The notes under the pieces are model-generated. The model was not told the DNA's origin. It worked only from the letters and a program-made list of their open reading frames with translations, and did no database searches. The position numbers and the translations under genes are program-made. Positions 9,214 to 18,543 of a stretch of DNA of 64,000 bases are shown here, piece after piece; positions within the stretch are counted from its first letter, which is position 1; every line of letters begins with the position of its first letter. Origin of the DNA: [Bacillus] enclensis (GTDB lineage Bacteria; Bacillota; Bacilli; Bacillales; Bacillaceae_B); NCBI RefSeq assembly GCF_001456935.1, contig NZ_KQ758482.1:1096249-1160248 (forward strand), given 5' to 3'.

Positions 9214-10086
9214 TTACACCTCTGCTTTTTCAGAATGCCTGGATGAAATGATCTTCTTTACGGCTATGGTAATCAATAATATAAGAATTGCCGTGACGAC
9301 AATCGTTCCACCCGGGGCAAGATCTAAATAAAACGCGCTGATCAATCCAACGACGACGGAGATTTCCCCGAACAGGACAGAAAAGCCGATTGTCTGCTTG
9401 AACCCCCTTGCGATCCGGATGCTCGCTGCAACCGGAAGCGTCATTAGTGATGACACCAGCAAGATTCCTACGATCCTCATCGAGGCAGCTATGACCAATG
9501 CCACCATCACCATGAAAATAAAATGAATTGCTTTAGCCGGAATCCCGGATGCCTTTGCATGGTCTTCATCAAAAGAAAGAAGGAACAATTCTTTATAAAG
9601 CAGGAAGATCACAAGTATGACCACAATGCTGATCCCTGTAATCAGATATAAATCACTCCTGCTCACTGCACTGACACTTCCGAATAGATAACTGAATAAA
9701 TCTGTTGTAAATCCGTCAGCGAGTGATATGAAAATGACCCCGATTCCGATTCCGCCGGAAAGGATGATCGGGATGGCGAGTTCCTGATAATGCTTATACA
9801 ATGTCCTCAGGCGCTCGATGAAGAGGGAACCCGTAACGGAAAAAAGCATTCCGAAATACAGCGGGTTAAGTCCCTGCAGCGATGGAACCGTCTTGCTGAA
9901 GTACAGACTTGCCGCAATCCCGGATAATGTTACGTGACTGAGAGCATCCGCTATCAGTGAAAGTCTCCTCACCACAATGAACGCCCCTAACATCGGAGCA
10001 ATGATTCCAATCAGGATCCCTGTAAGAAAAGCATTTTGTAAAAATTCATATTGAAAAATTGCCTGAAGCACCCGCTTTTCCTCCAA
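9214..10086 (-). CDS. znuB: Zinc ABC transporter permease
   Basis: This 290-residue ABC-3 family permease has about eight hydrophobic segments, including the conserved GAFIVVRRLSLIADALSHVT stretch near residue 35 and LLVSSLMTLPVAAS near 210. It would form the membrane channel for Zn(II) import with the ATPase encoded directly upstream (adjacent, no gap). Zinc rather than manganese is inferred from the Zur box and the linked zur gene. No substrate-binding lipoprotein gene is present here, so that component must be encoded elsewhere. Confidence 0.92.
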   Translation of the reverse strand: MEEKRVLQAIFQYEFLQNAFLTGILIGIIAPMLGAFIVVRRLSLIADALSHVTLSGIAASLYFSKTVPSLQGLNPLYFGMLFSVTGSLFIERLRTLYKHYQELAIPIILSGGIGIGVIFISLADGFTTDLFSYLFGSVSAVSRSDLYLITGISIVVILVIFLLYKELFLLSFDEDHAKASGIPAKAIHFIFMVMVALVIAASMRIVGILLVSSLMTLPVAASIRIARGFKQTIGFSVLFGEISVVVGLISAFYLDLAPGGTIVVTAILILLITIAVKKIISSRHSEKAEV

Positions 10087-10854
10087 TCAATGGTGTTCGT
10101 GCTGCAAAAAGTGGACATCGTGCCCATAAAACGAAGACATCTCACCTTCTCTAAGCTGTTCGAATTCTTCCGTCCGCCCGTGAAAATGCAGATGTTTATT
10201 CAAACATGCGACATGGGTTACTTTATTGGAAATGGAGCCGATATCATGGGTCACCAGTAAGAGTGTGATTCCCAAATCCTTATTCAAATGATCGAGCATG
10301 TCATAAAAATGCTGGACATTTTTACTGTCCACCCCGACTGTCGGCTCATCCAGGATCAACATATCCGGCTTGCTGACAAGAGCCCGCGCAATAAATACCC
10401 TCTGCTGCTGGCCGCCGGATAATTCACCGATGTTCCTCTTTGCGAAAGGGGTCATCCCCACTGATTCGATTGCTTCCTCGATGTCTTTTCGATAGGTATA
10501 GGACACCCTCCTGAACAATCCGGCTTTTTTTGATAATCCGCTGGCCACAACTTCCTGTACCGTAGCAGGAAAGCCGGTATTGAAACTATTTGCTTTTTGA
10601 GAGACAAATCCGATGCGGTCCCACTGCCTGAATTTCTGCTGCGGGGTCCCGAACAATTCTATATCCCCCTGCTTCACTCTCAATAGACCGAGCATAAGCT
10701 TCAATAAGGTCGATTTACCGGAACCATTCGGACCGACAATGCCGAGGAACGCACCCTGCGGGATGGAAAGATTTATATCTTCGAGCACCCGTTCACGATC
10801 GTATCTATAGCTCAGGTTTTCTATTTTTATTATAGGAGTCTGTCTTTGTTCCAT
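10087..10854 (-). CDS. znuC: Zinc ABC transporter ATP-binding protein
   Basis: A 255-residue ATPase with Walker A GPNGSGKST (near residue 40), Q loop FVSQKA, signature LSGGQQQR, Walker B MLILDEPTVGVD and H loop LVTHD. The C-terminus is histidine-rich (HDVHFLQHEHH), common in zinc transporters. I chose ATG 10854, 9 nt after AGAGAG, over an in-frame TTG at 10863 that follows that site immediately. It is first in the operon with znuB and zur, behind a sigma-A promoter and Zur operator. Confidence 0.92.
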   Translation of the reverse strand: MEQRQTPIIKIENLSYRYDRERVLEDINLSIPQGAFLGIVGPNGSGKSTLLKLMLGLLRVKQGDIELFGTPQQKFRQWDRIGFVSQKANSFNTGFPATVQEVVASGLSKKAGLFRRVSYTYRKDIEEAIESVGMTPFAKRNIGELSGGQQQRVFIARALVSKPDMLILDEPTVGVDSKNVQHFYDMLDHLNKDLGITLLLVTHDIGSISNKVTHVACLNKHLHFHGRTEEFEQLREGEMSSFYGHDVHFLQHEHH

Positions 10855-10871
10855 TGTATTCAACTCTCTTT

Positions 10872-10892
10872 TTAAGAATCATTACGATTTAA
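10872..10892 (-). promoter_or_regulatory. Zur box upstream of znuC
   Basis: Read on the minus strand, the site contains AAATCGTAAT, the full left half of the B. subtilis Zur consensus (AAATCGTAAT-n-ATTACGATTT), followed by a weaker right half ATTCTTAA. It lies just downstream of the -10 of the znuC promoter, where a repressor would block initiation or clearance. Confidence 0.8.
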
Positions 10893-10904
10893 AGCACTTA
10901 AGAA

Positions 10905-10933
10905 AGTATACAATATGGGAAATTGATTGTAAA
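10905..10933 (-). promoter_or_regulatory. Sigma-A promoter of znuC-znuB-zur
   Basis: On the minus strand: TTTACA (10933-10928), 17-nt spacer, TATACT (10910-10905). Confidence 0.8.
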
Positions 10934-11025
10934 CTGCAGTGCTTCCCGTTTTCTCTTTTTCTCCTTTAAAAAAATGTCACTTTCTTCACTGAAGTCACAT
11001 ATGTATTTTTTGAGGAGTGATTTGA

Positions 11026-11280
11026 ATGAAACTATTACAAAATGTGATCAATCATAAGATCAATACGATCAACCGTGCAGAATTGCTTAAGTATGCCAAT
11101 CAATACAATGTTTCGTTGACAACCAAGCAGGCAGATGCGATTGTTGACAAAGTAAAAGGGAAAAACATCAATATCTTTGATGACTCCGGCAGGAGCAAAC
11201 TGGTAAAGGATCTTGCTAAAGTAATCGGCCCTTCCAAAGCAAAAGAAATCAATCAGCTTTTCATGCAGCTGATCAGATAA
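11026..11280 (+). CDS. yqfT: YqfT, DUF2624 small protein
   Basis: An 84-residue, Lys-rich, probably all-helical cytosolic protein (MKLLQNVINHKINTINRAEL...). It fits the DUF2624 family and has the same neighbours (nfo, zur) as B. subtilis yqfT. The ribosome site is TGAGGAG, 8 nt before ATG. It is divergent from znuC and convergent with nfo. The function is unknown. Confidence 0.8.
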   Translation: MKLLQNVINHKINTINRAELLKYANQYNVSLTTKQADAIVDKVKGKNINIFDDSGRSKLVKDLAKVIGPSKAKEINQLFMQLIR

Positions 11281-11284
11281 ATAC

Positions 11285-11323
11285 TTAAAAAGGAGGCTGC
11301 TTCAATACGAGAAGAGCCTCCTT
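11285..11323 (-). terminator. Terminator of nfo
   Basis: Stem AAGGAGGCT / AGCCTCCTT with an inner CTTC/GAAG pair; on the minus strand a T run (TTTTTAAG) follows. It may also serve yqfT, but there is no T run in that direction. Confidence 0.75.
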
Positions 11324-11327
11324 AAAA

Positions 11328-12221
11328 TTATTGATTTTCAATTTTGGTCAAAACGTCTTCATCAAATTGCTGATTACGGAGCATATCGATCTCAAATTTG
11401 TAAGGGGCCTTTTTGTTTTTCTTATCTTCCCCTACATAAGGCGTCTCGAGAATCTTTGGCACCTCTGACAGCTGAGGATGATGGACGATATAATTCAATG
11501 CCTTAAATCCGATTTGGCCGAAACCGATATTTTCATGACGGTCTTTCCTCGCACCTGTCGGATTCTTGCTGTCATTAATGTGAAGGACCTTAAGTCTGTC
11601 GATTCCGATGATCTTATCGAATTCTTCCAATACACCATCGAAATCTTCCACTATATTATACCCTGCATCATGGGTGTGGCATGTATCGAAACAGATCGAC
11701 AGCCTGTCATTCAATTCCACTCCATCAATGATCTGAGCGAGTTCTTCGAAGGACCTTCCGCATTCAGACCCTTTGCCAGCCATGGTTTCAAGGGCAATTT
11801 GAACAGTGTGATCTTTCGTCAATACTTCATTCAACCCTTCAATGATTCTGGCGATCCCTTTATCTGCTCCGGCACCAACGTGGGCACCCGGATGAAGAAC
11901 GATTTGACCAGCACCGAGCGCTTCTGTACGGTCGATTTCAGACCTGAGAAAATTAACACCCAATTCATAGGTCGCCGGATTGGTTGTATTCCCGATATTG
12001 ATTATATAAGGGGCATGTACAACAATATCTTGAATATTGTTTTCCTTCATGTGCTGCAGGCCTGCTTCAATATTCAAATCCTCGATTTTCTTCCTTCTTG
12101 TGTTCTGAGGTGCACCGGTATAAATCATAAACGTATTGGCACCATAGGATACAGCTTCCTCACTGGAAGCAAGCAACATCTTCTTGCCGCTCATTGAAAC
12201 GTGCGATCCAATCTTGACCAT
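11328..12221 (-). CDS. nfo: Endonuclease IV (type IV AP endonuclease)
   Basis: Nfo cleaves abasic sites in base-excision repair. The TIM-barrel enzyme (297 residues) shows the zinc ligands in order: [57 protein letters not shown] and ILETPYV. I chose ATG 12221, 9 nt from AGGAG; an in-frame TTG at 12230 directly abuts that site. Its neighbours cshB and yqfT match the B. subtilis order. Confidence 0.95.
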   Translation of the reverse strand: MVKIGSHVSMSGKKMLLASSEEAVSYGANTFMIYTGAPQNTRRKKIEDLNIEAGLQHMKENNIQDIVVHAPYIINIGNTTNPATYELGVNFLRSEIDRTEALGAGQIVLHPGAHVGAGADKGIARIIEGLNEVLTKDHTVQIALETMAGKGSECGRSFEELAQIIDGVELNDRLSICFDTCHTHDAGYNIVEDFDGVLEEFDKIIGIDRLKVLHINDSKNPTGARKDRHENIGFGQIGFKALNYIVHHPQLSEVPKILETPYVGEDKKNKKAPYKFEIDMLRNQQFDEDVLTKIENQ

Positions 12222-12292
12222 TCTCCTCAACTCCTAAGAAAATCTCTTCGTCCATTTTATCGAATGTGTGAAAATGAATCACGTCATATGAC

Positions 12293-13600
12293 TTATTTGC
12301 TTCTGTTTTTCTTTCTTCTTTCTTTCTTTTTGATTTGTTCCATCTTGTATTTCATTTTCTTTTTGTAACCAGGCTTTACATTCTTGGGTTTACGCACAAG
12401 GGATTTTGCTTTTACATCAATTTCATCCGCCCCTGTCTTCTGGCGGCTTTTTCTCTTATTCAATGCCGGGAGCTCTATCCATTCACCCTTCTTCAGTTCC
12501 ATGTTTTTGAATGAGATACCCATTTTTTCTAGACGGTTCAATGCATCTTCATCAGACGGTTCATAAATCGTGTATGCGATTCCTGAATTACCCGCTCTTG
12601 CTGTACGGCCAGATCTATGCACATAAAAATCCAGATCCTGAGGAAGTTCAAAATTGATGATGTGACTGACACCTTCAATATCGATCCCTCTGGCAGCAAG
12701 ATCAGTCGCAACGATATATTGGTAATCAAGGTTGCGCACCTGCTTCATCATCTTTTTGCGCTCACGGGGAGAGAGATCGCCATGTATCCTGCCGACTTTC
12801 AGCCCTTTCATGATCAAGGCATTTGCCACTTCATCCGCATTTGACTTTGTATTGGTGAAAACGATCCCTAAATATGGGTTGATTTCCACTAAAAGATCGT
12901 ACAGGACATTCACTTTGTCACGGCTTTTTTTCGGAATAATGATGTGTTCGATGTTCTTTGCCGAAATCCGTTCCGGCTCCACATGGGCATACTGTGGATT
13001 TTCCATGTACTTCTTCAAGAAAGGCTTCAGTTTTTCAGGAATAGTTGCAGAGAAAACCAGCATCTGCAGCTTTTCAGGCATTTTTGCGGCAATCTGATCG
13101 ACATCTTCGATAAAGCCCATATCAAGCATAAGGTCTGCTTCATCAATCACGAGCATTGAAGCAGTATGAACAAACAGCGCCTGCTCCTTTACAAGGTCAT
13201 TGATGCGCCCGGGAGTTCCGACCACGATGTGCGGCTGGGTCTTCAGCTTTTCAATCGTCCTTTGTTTATCCGTCCCGCCGATAAAGCAGCGGGAAGTGAT
13301 TTCGCTGTTTTTCGTGAGTTTCAGGACTTCTGTATAAATCTGCTGAGCAAGCTCCCTTGTCGGTGCTGTGATGACAGCCTGTACCTGTTCAGCTGAAGCG
13401 TCTGCCTTTTCAATGATGGGCAGCAGATAGGAATGTGTCTTTCCTGTTCCTGTCTGTGACTGACCGATCGCACTCTGCCCCTTCAGGATCAAGGGAATCA
13501 TTTTCTTCTGGATCTCAGTCGGTTCATAGAAACCCAGTTCTTCTATCGCCCCGATAATAAAGGGTTGAAAGTCATATTCCAGAAATAAGTTCTTTTTCAT
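12293..13600 (-). CDS. cshB: DEAD-box ATP-dependent RNA helicase CshB
   Basis: This 435-residue helicase has all core motifs: Q motif YEPTEIQKKMIP, motif I SQTGTGKTHSY, Ia PTRELAQQ, Ib TPGR, II VIDEADLMLD, III SATIPEK, V ATDLAARGID and VI HRSGRTARAG. The C-terminus is strongly basic (KPGYKKKMKYKMEQIKKKERRKK), typical of RNA-binding extensions. B. subtilis CshB is linked to cold shock and ribosome assembly. ATG 13600, 9 nt from AAGGAG, is preferred to an ATG at 13609 that abuts the site. A possible -10 TATAAT lies at 13684-13679. Confidence 0.95.
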   Translation of the reverse strand: MKKNLFLEYDFQPFIIGAIEELGFYEPTEIQKKMIPLILKGQSAIGQSQTGTGKTHSYLLPIIEKADASAEQVQAVITAPTRELAQQIYTEVLKLTKNSEITSRCFIGGTDKQRTIEKLKTQPHIVVGTPGRINDLVKEQALFVHTASMLVIDEADLMLDMGFIEDVDQIAAKMPEKLQMLVFSATIPEKLKPFLKKYMENPQYAHVEPERISAKNIEHIIIPKKSRDKVNVLYDLLVEINPYLGIVFTNTKSNADEVANALIMKGLKVGRIHGDLSPRERKKMMKQVRNLDYQYIVATDLAARGIDIEGVSHIINFELPQDLDFYVHRSGRTARAGNSGIAYTIYEPSDEDALNRLEKMGISFKNMELKKGEWIELPALNKRKSRQKTGADEIDVKAKSLVRKPKNVKPGYKKKMKYKMEQIKKKERRKKNRSK

Positions 13601-13811
13601 CTGTTTCATCTCCTTATTGATAATATTCTTCTATTTAAACGTAAGTAGTCGTCGTTATATTTTAAAGAACATCTAATCATTATAATAAACTTTTCCTAAA
13701 ACATCTAGTTACACTTTCAGAGATTCGCTCAATTTGATTCTATCCCCTTTTCACGCAACTTGCATACTCTATAATGATATAAAGTATTTTCAGCGAAAGG
13801 AGGCAGGCAGC

Positions 13812-14609
13812 ATGCCGCCTAGATTACGAATGAGAAGGCAGAACCAGCAGCAGGGCAGCCCTTTCGGAATGATGCCCCGGGGCATGGGAAGAAGACCGTT
13901 CGGCCAGCAGCGTGAAATGAGAAATCAGAACCCTTTCGGAATGGGAAACGCCCAGCCATCTCCCTTTCAGATGGGTCCGCCAATGAATGGATTCATGGGC
14001 CAGCAGGGACGGCCGCCAATGAACATGCAGGGTATAGGTGGTAGACCGAGAAATGGGGGCGGAGGTGGGCCGAGAAAAGGGCGCGGAGGTGGACTCCTGT
14101 CGAAGTTATTAAAAAAAGGTGATCGAAACAATGGCCAGGGCCAGGCACAGGGAAATATCCTTCAGCAATTCAGCAGGGGGGATTCAGCAGGAGCAGCTTC
14201 GGGATTTGAACGCAGTCCGGCAGCAGGGGCAGCTGGCGCATCAACAATCGGCAGCCTGCTTAATCCAGGGATTATCACCTCTTTTCTCACAAATACTCAG
14301 CAGGTCCTGAATGCAGCTCAGCAATTCGGCCCGATGATTTCACAGTACGGACCCATGGTGAAGAATATACCGGCACTTTGGAAGCTTTACCGGGGAATCA
14401 AGGACTTTTCGGCAGACGACGCTTCTTCAGGAGACGGCCCTAAAGAAGAAGCTGATGAGAAAGACGGTTTAAAGGAATCAGATGAAAAACCGTTAAAGAA
14501 GAAAAAGAAAAAAACGAAGAAAAAAACGGAATCAGCAGAAGGATCGGGTGATCATCTTCCAAAGGAAAAACATTCACAAGGAAGCTCGAAGCCCAAATTA
14601 TATATATAA
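13812..14609 (+). CDS. yqfQ: YqfQ/VrrA-family low-complexity protein
   Basis: The 265-residue product starts MPPRLRMRRQNQQQG after a strong AAAGGAGG 8 nt upstream. It has three parts: a Gly/Gln/Met/Pro/Arg-rich low-complexity N-terminal 110 residues, a middle conserved helical segment (PGIITSFLTNTQQVLNAAQQ ... MVKNIPALWKLYRGIKDF) and a Lys/Glu-rich tail. This matches the YqfQ/VrrA family, whose B. anthracis member carries the variable-number repeat locus vrrA. A spore role is likely in the family but not visible here. Upstream, CATACTCTATAAT could be read by a sporulation or housekeeping sigma factor. Confidence 0.8.
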   Translation: MPPRLRMRRQNQQQGSPFGMMPRGMGRRPFGQQREMRNQNPFGMGNAQPSPFQMGPPMNGFMGQQGRPPMNMQGIGGRPRNGGGGGPRKGRGGGLLSKLLKKGDRNNGQGQAQGNILQQFSRGDSAGAASGFERSPAAGAAGASTIGSLLNPGIITSFLTNTQQVLNAAQQFGPMISQYGPMVKNIPALWKLYRGIKDFSADDASSGDGPKEEADEKDGLKESDEKPLKKKKKKTKKKTESAEGSGDHLPKEKHSQGSSKPKLYI

Positions 14610-14613
14610 TACC

Positions 14614-14650
14614 CAATCCCTCAGGCATGCCTGTTTGCAGGGATTTTTCT
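14614..14650 (+). terminator. Candidate terminator of yqfQ
   Basis: AATCCCT / AGGGATT enclose a CAGGCATGCCTG palindrome and are followed by TTTTTCTTTTG. The fold is bulged, so this is less certain than the other terminators. Confidence 0.55.
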
Positions 14651-14680
14651 TTTGTCTTGAAAAACTGCCCCCCCTTCTCT

Positions 14681-14709
14681 TTGTCAGAATATCCATTCTC
14701 CTTTATAAT
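14681..14709 (+). promoter_or_regulatory. Sigma-A promoter of ispH
   Basis: TTGTCA (14681-14686), 17-nt spacer, TATAAT (14704-14709), giving a leader of about 35 nt before the ispH ATG. Confidence 0.85.
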
Positions 14710-14749
14710 AGAATCACAACCTTTTCTCAAAGTAGGAGGATTTTCATAG

Positions 14750-15700
14750 ATGGATATTATTAAGATAACTCCGAGGGGCTATTGCTATGGTGTTGTTGAT
14801 GCAATGGTCATTGCAAGAAACGCCGCTCTCGACAAATCGCTGCCTCGTCCGATTTATATACTGGGGATGATCGTCCACAATAAACACGTCACTGATGCAT
14901 TTGAAGAAGAAGGCATCATTACGCTCGACGGAAAAAACCGAAAAGAAATCATCGAACAGGTAAATGAAGGGACGGTCATCTTCACCGCGCACGGAGTCTC
15001 ACCTGAAGTGAAGGAAATCGCAAGGAAAAAAGGTCTTGTCACACTTGATGCCACCTGTCCGGACGTAACGAAGACACATGACCTCATCCGGGCCAAACAA
15101 GCTGAAGGATATGATGTCATCTACATCGGCAAGAAGGGGCACCCCGAACCCGAAGGTGCTGTAGGGGTCGCTCCCGATATCGTCCACTTAGTGGAGACAG
15201 TTGAAGATGTAGAAAAATTGACCATAGAGAATGACAAAATCATTGTGACGAATCAGACGACCATGAGCCAATGGGATGTTCTTGACACAATGGATAAAGT
15301 GAAAGAGATGTTCCCGCACGTTGAACTGCATAAGGAAATCTGCCTTGCAACCCAGGTGCGGCAGGAAGCGGTAGCGGAACAGGCAGGCGATGCAGATGTG
15401 CTGATCGTCGTCGGTGATCCCAAAAGCAATAACTCAAACCGTCTCGCTCAGGTATCCAAAGAAATTGCCGGAACGCCGGCCTACAGGATTTCAGATATCA
15501 GCGAGCTCGATATCGAATGGATCAAGCAGGCAAAAGTTGCAGCGGTCACAGCAGGGGCTTCAACTCCTACGCCAATCGTAAAAGAAGTCATCAAATTTCT
15601 TCAGGCGTTTGATCCGGAAGATGAAACGACCTGGACAAGGGAAAATAGTGTCCCGTTGAATAAAATTCTTCCAAAGGTAAAGAAATCAAAGCTAAGCTAA
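14750..15700 (+). CDS. ispH: 4-hydroxy-3-methylbut-2-enyl diphosphate reductase
   Basis: IspH performs the last MEP-pathway step, reducing HMBPP to IPP and DMAPP with an iron-sulfur cluster. The 316-residue sequence shows the three cluster cysteines in GYCYGV (Cys12), [11 protein letters not shown] and [10 protein letters not shown], plus substrate histidines in MIVHNKHV and TAHGVSPE, a conserved Thr/Glu region and the [10 protein letters not shown] loop. Start ATG 14750 follows AGGAGGA by 9 nt. It is monocistronic between a strong promoter and a strong terminator. Confidence 0.97.
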   Translation: MDIIKITPRGYCYGVVDAMVIARNAALDKSLPRPIYILGMIVHNKHVTDAFEEEGIITLDGKNRKEIIEQVNEGTVIFTAHGVSPEVKEIARKKGLVTLDATCPDVTKTHDLIRAKQAEGYDVIYIGKKGHPEPEGAVGVAPDIVHLVETVEDVEKLTIENDKIIVTNQTTMSQWDVLDTMDKVKEMFPHVELHKEICLATQVRQEAVAEQAGDADVLIVVGDPKSNNSNRLAQVSKEIAGTPAYRISDISELDIEWIKQAKVAAVTAGASTPTPIVKEVIKFLQAFDPEDETTWTRENSVPLNKILPKVKKSKLS

Positions 15701-15706
15701 AATAGC

Positions 15707-15742
15707 AGAAATCCCCCCGGCAATTATGCCGGGGGGATTTCT
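15707..15742. terminator. Bidirectional terminator between ispH and yqfO
   Basis: A 15-bp GC-rich stem AGAAATCCCCCCGGC with its complement and a 6-nt loop lies between the two convergent stops. It ends ispH and probably also trmK-yqfO. Confidence 0.85.
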
Positions 15743-15749
15743 ATTGGAA

Positions 15750-16868
15750 TTACATGAATGTAAATGGGTTCGTATTTGCCTTTGAGGCAAAAATATTTAC
15801 GATATATCCTTTTTCTGCACATTTTTTCGCTAAATACTCCGCAACCCCATCCTTCATGACCTTCTCAATGTGATGGCCGGCATCCACGACATTCAGCCCC
15901 ATCATCATGGCATCATGGGCAGTGTGATAGTAAATATCACCTGAAACAAATGCATCTGCGCCCTGCCGCTTGGCCGCAGAAATGAATTTATTCCCGTCAC
16001 CACCCAGAACGGCGACTTTTCTCACTTTCGCTTCCATATCCCCGATGACCCTGATTCCGTCCATGCCGAAGGTTTCCTTAACGGCCGCGGCAAATTGTTT
16101 CAGTGGCACTTCCTCCTGGAGCTTTCCTATCCTTCCAAGCCCGGTGGCTTCTCCCTTATTTTCAAGGGAATAAATATCATAGGCCACTTCTTCGTACGGA
16201 TGGTGGGTGAACATTGCTTTCAGAACCTTTTTTTCAAGTGAGCTGGGGTAGATCGTTTCGATCTTTTCTTCACGGACCTCTTCAAGTTTCCCCTTCTGGC
16301 CAATATGGGGATCTGTTTCTTCACCAGGCAAAAACCTGCCCGTTCCTTCCGTCGAAAAGCTGCAGTGTGAGTAATTCCCGATGTGACCGGCACCTGCTTT
16401 GCCCAATGCATTCCTCAGCTCTTCACTGTTCTCCTTCGGAACATACACAACAAGCTTTCTTAGTTGTTCAGAATGGGTTGGAAGCAAAACAGTCGTTTCT
16501 TGAAGGCCAAGGGCATCTGCCAGAAGATCGTTAACCCCTCCGGAAGCCACATCCAGGTTCGTGTGGGCTGCATAGACAGCAATATCATGTTTGATCAACT
16601 TTTCAATCCTTCTCCCTTGATAGGTGTCGGTATGGAGGGACTTAAGCGGCCTGAACAATGGCGGGTGATGGGCAATGATCAATTTGACATTATTTTTAAT
16701 CGCTTCATCCACGACATTCTCAAGTACATCCAAGGTAATCATGACATTTTCCACTTTTTCATTCAGCTTCCCTATCTGCAGACCGATCGGGTCACCCTCT
16801 TCTGCCAGATGTTTCGGTGAGAACTCTTCAAAGAGTTGAATGATTTCGTGTCCGTTTACCGTTTTCAT
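15750..16868 (-). CDS. yqfO: Nif3-like dinuclear metal centre protein YqfO
   Basis: A 372-residue NIF3/DUF34 protein. Metal-binding elements are IIAHHPPLF (near 65), AHTNLDVASGGVND (near 103) and the C-terminal GDIYYHTAHDA ... DAGHHIEKV. A PII-like insert of about 110 residues (KLVVYVPKENSEELRNAL ... FTHHPYEEVAYDIY) sits in the middle, the long form usual in Firmicutes. Annotations as GTP cyclohydrolase 1 type 2 rest on distant similarity; the real substrate is unsettled. Its start overlaps the trmK stop by 4 nt, so the two are translationally coupled. Confidence 0.9.
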   Translation of the reverse strand: MKTVNGHEIIQLFEEFSPKHLAEEGDPIGLQIGKLNEKVENVMITLDVLENVVDEAIKNNVKLIIAHHPPLFRPLKSLHTDTYQGRRIEKLIKHDIAVYAAHTNLDVASGGVNDLLADALGLQETTVLLPTHSEQLRKLVVYVPKENSEELRNALGKAGAGHIGNYSHCSFSTEGTGRFLPGEETDPHIGQKGKLEEVREEKIETIYPSSLEKKVLKAMFTHHPYEEVAYDIYSLENKGEATGLGRIGKLQEEVPLKQFAAAVKETFGMDGIRVIGDMEAKVRKVAVLGGDGNKFISAAKRQGADAFVSGDIYYHTAHDAMMMGLNVVDAGHHIEKVMKDGVAEYLAKKCAEKGYIVNIFASKANTNPFTFM

Positions 16869-17578
16869 TTGGAAAGAGCCTCCTCAACCATTTGAATTTT
16901 GTGCATTAATTCAGCTTTTCTTTCATTCAATGCATGTGTTTGCTCTGCCTTTTCCATGTTGGCCAGTATATTTTTCCACTGTGCACTCTCCTGTGTCCAT
17001 TTCTTACTGAACGCATCATTTCGTTCCTGCATTAAGAAAGGACCGAGCAGGAGTTCTTTTTGGCGTTCGTCCAATGAGTATGGACGTTCAGGTTCGCCCT
17101 TGTCGGCAGTCAGTATTTCATACACCTTGCCGTCTTCCTCGATTATTTCTTCGGCCGTCAGCTCCCAGCCGTTTTGGAGAAGCCACACCCGTATCGATTT
17201 GGCACTGACATTCGGCTGAAGGATCAACCTTTTCACAGAGGCAAGCTTCTCTTTTCCCTCTTCCAATATAGAAGCGATAAGAGCTCCGCCCATCCCTGCT
17301 ATCGTGATGCAATCCACTTCCCCCGGTGCTACGACTTCAAGTCCATTGCCAAGCCTGACCTCGATTTTATCGTCGAGGCAGGCATCTTTCACCTGCTTCT
17401 CTGCTGACAAATACGGCCCTTTCACGACTTCGCCTGCTATGGCCGATTCGGCTATTCCTTTTCTCACTGCAAAACAGGGAAGATAAGCGTGATCCGATCC
17501 GATATCAGCAATTCTGGACCCTTCCGGTATATATGAAACGACCGTTTCTAAACGTTTGGATAATTGTTCGATATTCAT
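16865..17578 (-). CDS. trmK: tRNA (adenine22-N1)-methyltransferase
   Basis: TrmK methylates N1 of A22 in bacterial tRNAs. The 237-residue protein has a SAM-binding Rossmann fold (RIADIGSDHAYLPCF near residue 22, TIAGMGGALIAS near 92) and a C-terminal coiled coil (residues 180-237). The match to B. subtilis YqfN is strong. Start ATG 17578 follows AAAGGTGAAGTC. It overlaps yqfO by 4 nt, the same pairing as in B. subtilis. Confidence 0.93.
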   Translation of the reverse strand: MNIEQLSKRLETVVSYIPEGSRIADIGSDHAYLPCFAVRKGIAESAIAGEVVKGPYLSAEKQVKDACLDDKIEVRLGNGLEVVAPGEVDCITIAGMGGALIASILEEGKEKLASVKRLILQPNVSAKSIRVWLLQNGWELTAEEIIEEDGKVYEILTADKGEPERPYSLDERQKELLLGPFLMQERNDAFSKKWTQESAQWKNILANMEKAEQTHALNERKAELMHKIQMVEEALSK

Positions 17579-17646
17579 GACTTCACCTTTTTATTTTGAT
17601 TTGATACTTAGTATGTACGTTTTACATTCTATCTGACTTTCTTCCA

Positions 17647-17686
17647 TAAAAAAAGTCCTTTGCCCCAAGAGACAAAGAACCTTTTA
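17647..17686 (-). terminator. Terminator of cccA
   Basis: Minus-strand stem AAGGTTCTTTG / CAAAGGACTT (with G-U pairs) and 9-12-nt loop, followed by a seven-T run, 11 nt past the cccA stop. Confidence 0.8.
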
Positions 17687-17696
17687 AGCGTATACA

Positions 17697-18071
17697 TTAT
17701 TTAAGTGATTTGACCCACTCAGCCATTGCATCGAGATTTTCGTCTGCAATCAGGCCAGCCGGCATCGGAGACTTACCGTTCTTGATGATTGTTTTAATCT
17801 CATCAACAGACTTGTCCGTTCCTTTAAGGGCAGGACCCATGCCGCCTTCATAGTTTCCACCGTGACAAGACAGACAGTTGTCCTTGTATGCTTGTTCCGG
17901 GTCGAATTCGCCGCTTGAAGCCTGTTCGCCTTCTCCGCCTGCTTTTTCGCCGTGTTCCGCTTCTTTCGCTTTTTCATCAGCATTGTTCAGGCCTTCAAGA
18001 GACATGAAGAATACAAGGCCGATCCCCATAGCCATGATCAGAATGAATGGAATGATTGGATTACGATTCAT
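17697..18071 (-). CDS. cccA: Membrane-anchored cytochrome c550
   Basis: A 124-residue protein with one N-terminal membrane anchor (PFILIMAMGIGLVFFM, residues 8-24), a Glu/Gly-rich linker, and a C-terminal class I cytochrome c domain with heme motif CLSCH and distal Met in SPMPAG. Haem is attached outside the cell and the protein moves electrons near the terminal oxidases. It closely resembles B. subtilis CccA, also located near sigA. Start ATG 18071 follows AAAGGAGGTTAAATC. Confidence 0.95.
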   Translation of the reverse strand: MNRNPIIPFILIMAMGIGLVFFMSLEGLNNADEKAKEAEHGEKAGGEGEQASSGEFDPEQAYKDNCLSCHGGNYEGGMGPALKGTDKSVDEIKTIIKNGKSPMPAGLIADENLDAMAEWVKSLK

Positions 18072-18232
18072 GATTTAACCTCCTTTATGTACAACATCCA
18101 AAATAGTGCTAGTAAACACCTTATATTTTACTTTAAAAAGGGACAAAGGAAAAGTCCTATAGATTAACTTTTCCATCTTTCTCACAAATTAGACACATTT
18201 GTTTGTTTTTCTTATCCTTACTATTTGAATTG

Positions 18233-18412
18233 CCGCTGTTGGTTTCCGTGCAGGACTTTACTTTCCGCGGGCGCTTGGTGAGCCTCCCTTTCTTATTCAT
18301 GGTGGCACGCTGTCCAGCTACAGGACTTAGAGGCACATTTCATAAGCTTCTGGGCCAAGCCTGCTGCTTTTCTTATAGGAGCCTTCGTCCTGCACTCAAA
18401 TCAGCAACTGGA
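18233..18412. repeat. Dispersed palindromic repeat, copy 2
   Basis: Within the 470-nt gap between acyl-CoA dehydrogenase and cccA. The arms GTGCAGGAC (18248-18256) and GTCCTGCAC (18387-18395) are complementary; the internal CTTTCCGCGGGCG and GTGAGCCTCC match copies 1 and 3. The rest of the gap holds the terminator below and nothing else I recognise. Confidence 0.85.
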
Positions 18413-18481
18413 AGCTATGAATAACAAAACTATCTCATTCATCTTACCGACAAACAGTCTTCTTGAAAATAAAATCAACTA

Positions 18482-18530
18482 TTAAAACAAAGAGCTGCAG
18501 GTGCGGTTAGCCAGCCTACAGCTCTTTGTT
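18482..18530 (-). terminator. Terminator of the acyl-CoA dehydrogenase gene
   Basis: Stem AACAAAGAGCTG (18486-18497) / CAGCTCTTTGTT (18519-18530), inner AG/CT extension, followed by TTTTAAT on the minus strand. Confidence 0.8.
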
Positions 18531-18543
18531 ATTGTTATGTTGG

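Noticed and set aside
11478..12197. 239-codon open frame antisense to nfo
   Set aside because: Lies entirely over the well-conserved nfo gene, has no ribosome site and no recognisable protein features; a shadow of nfo codon bias.
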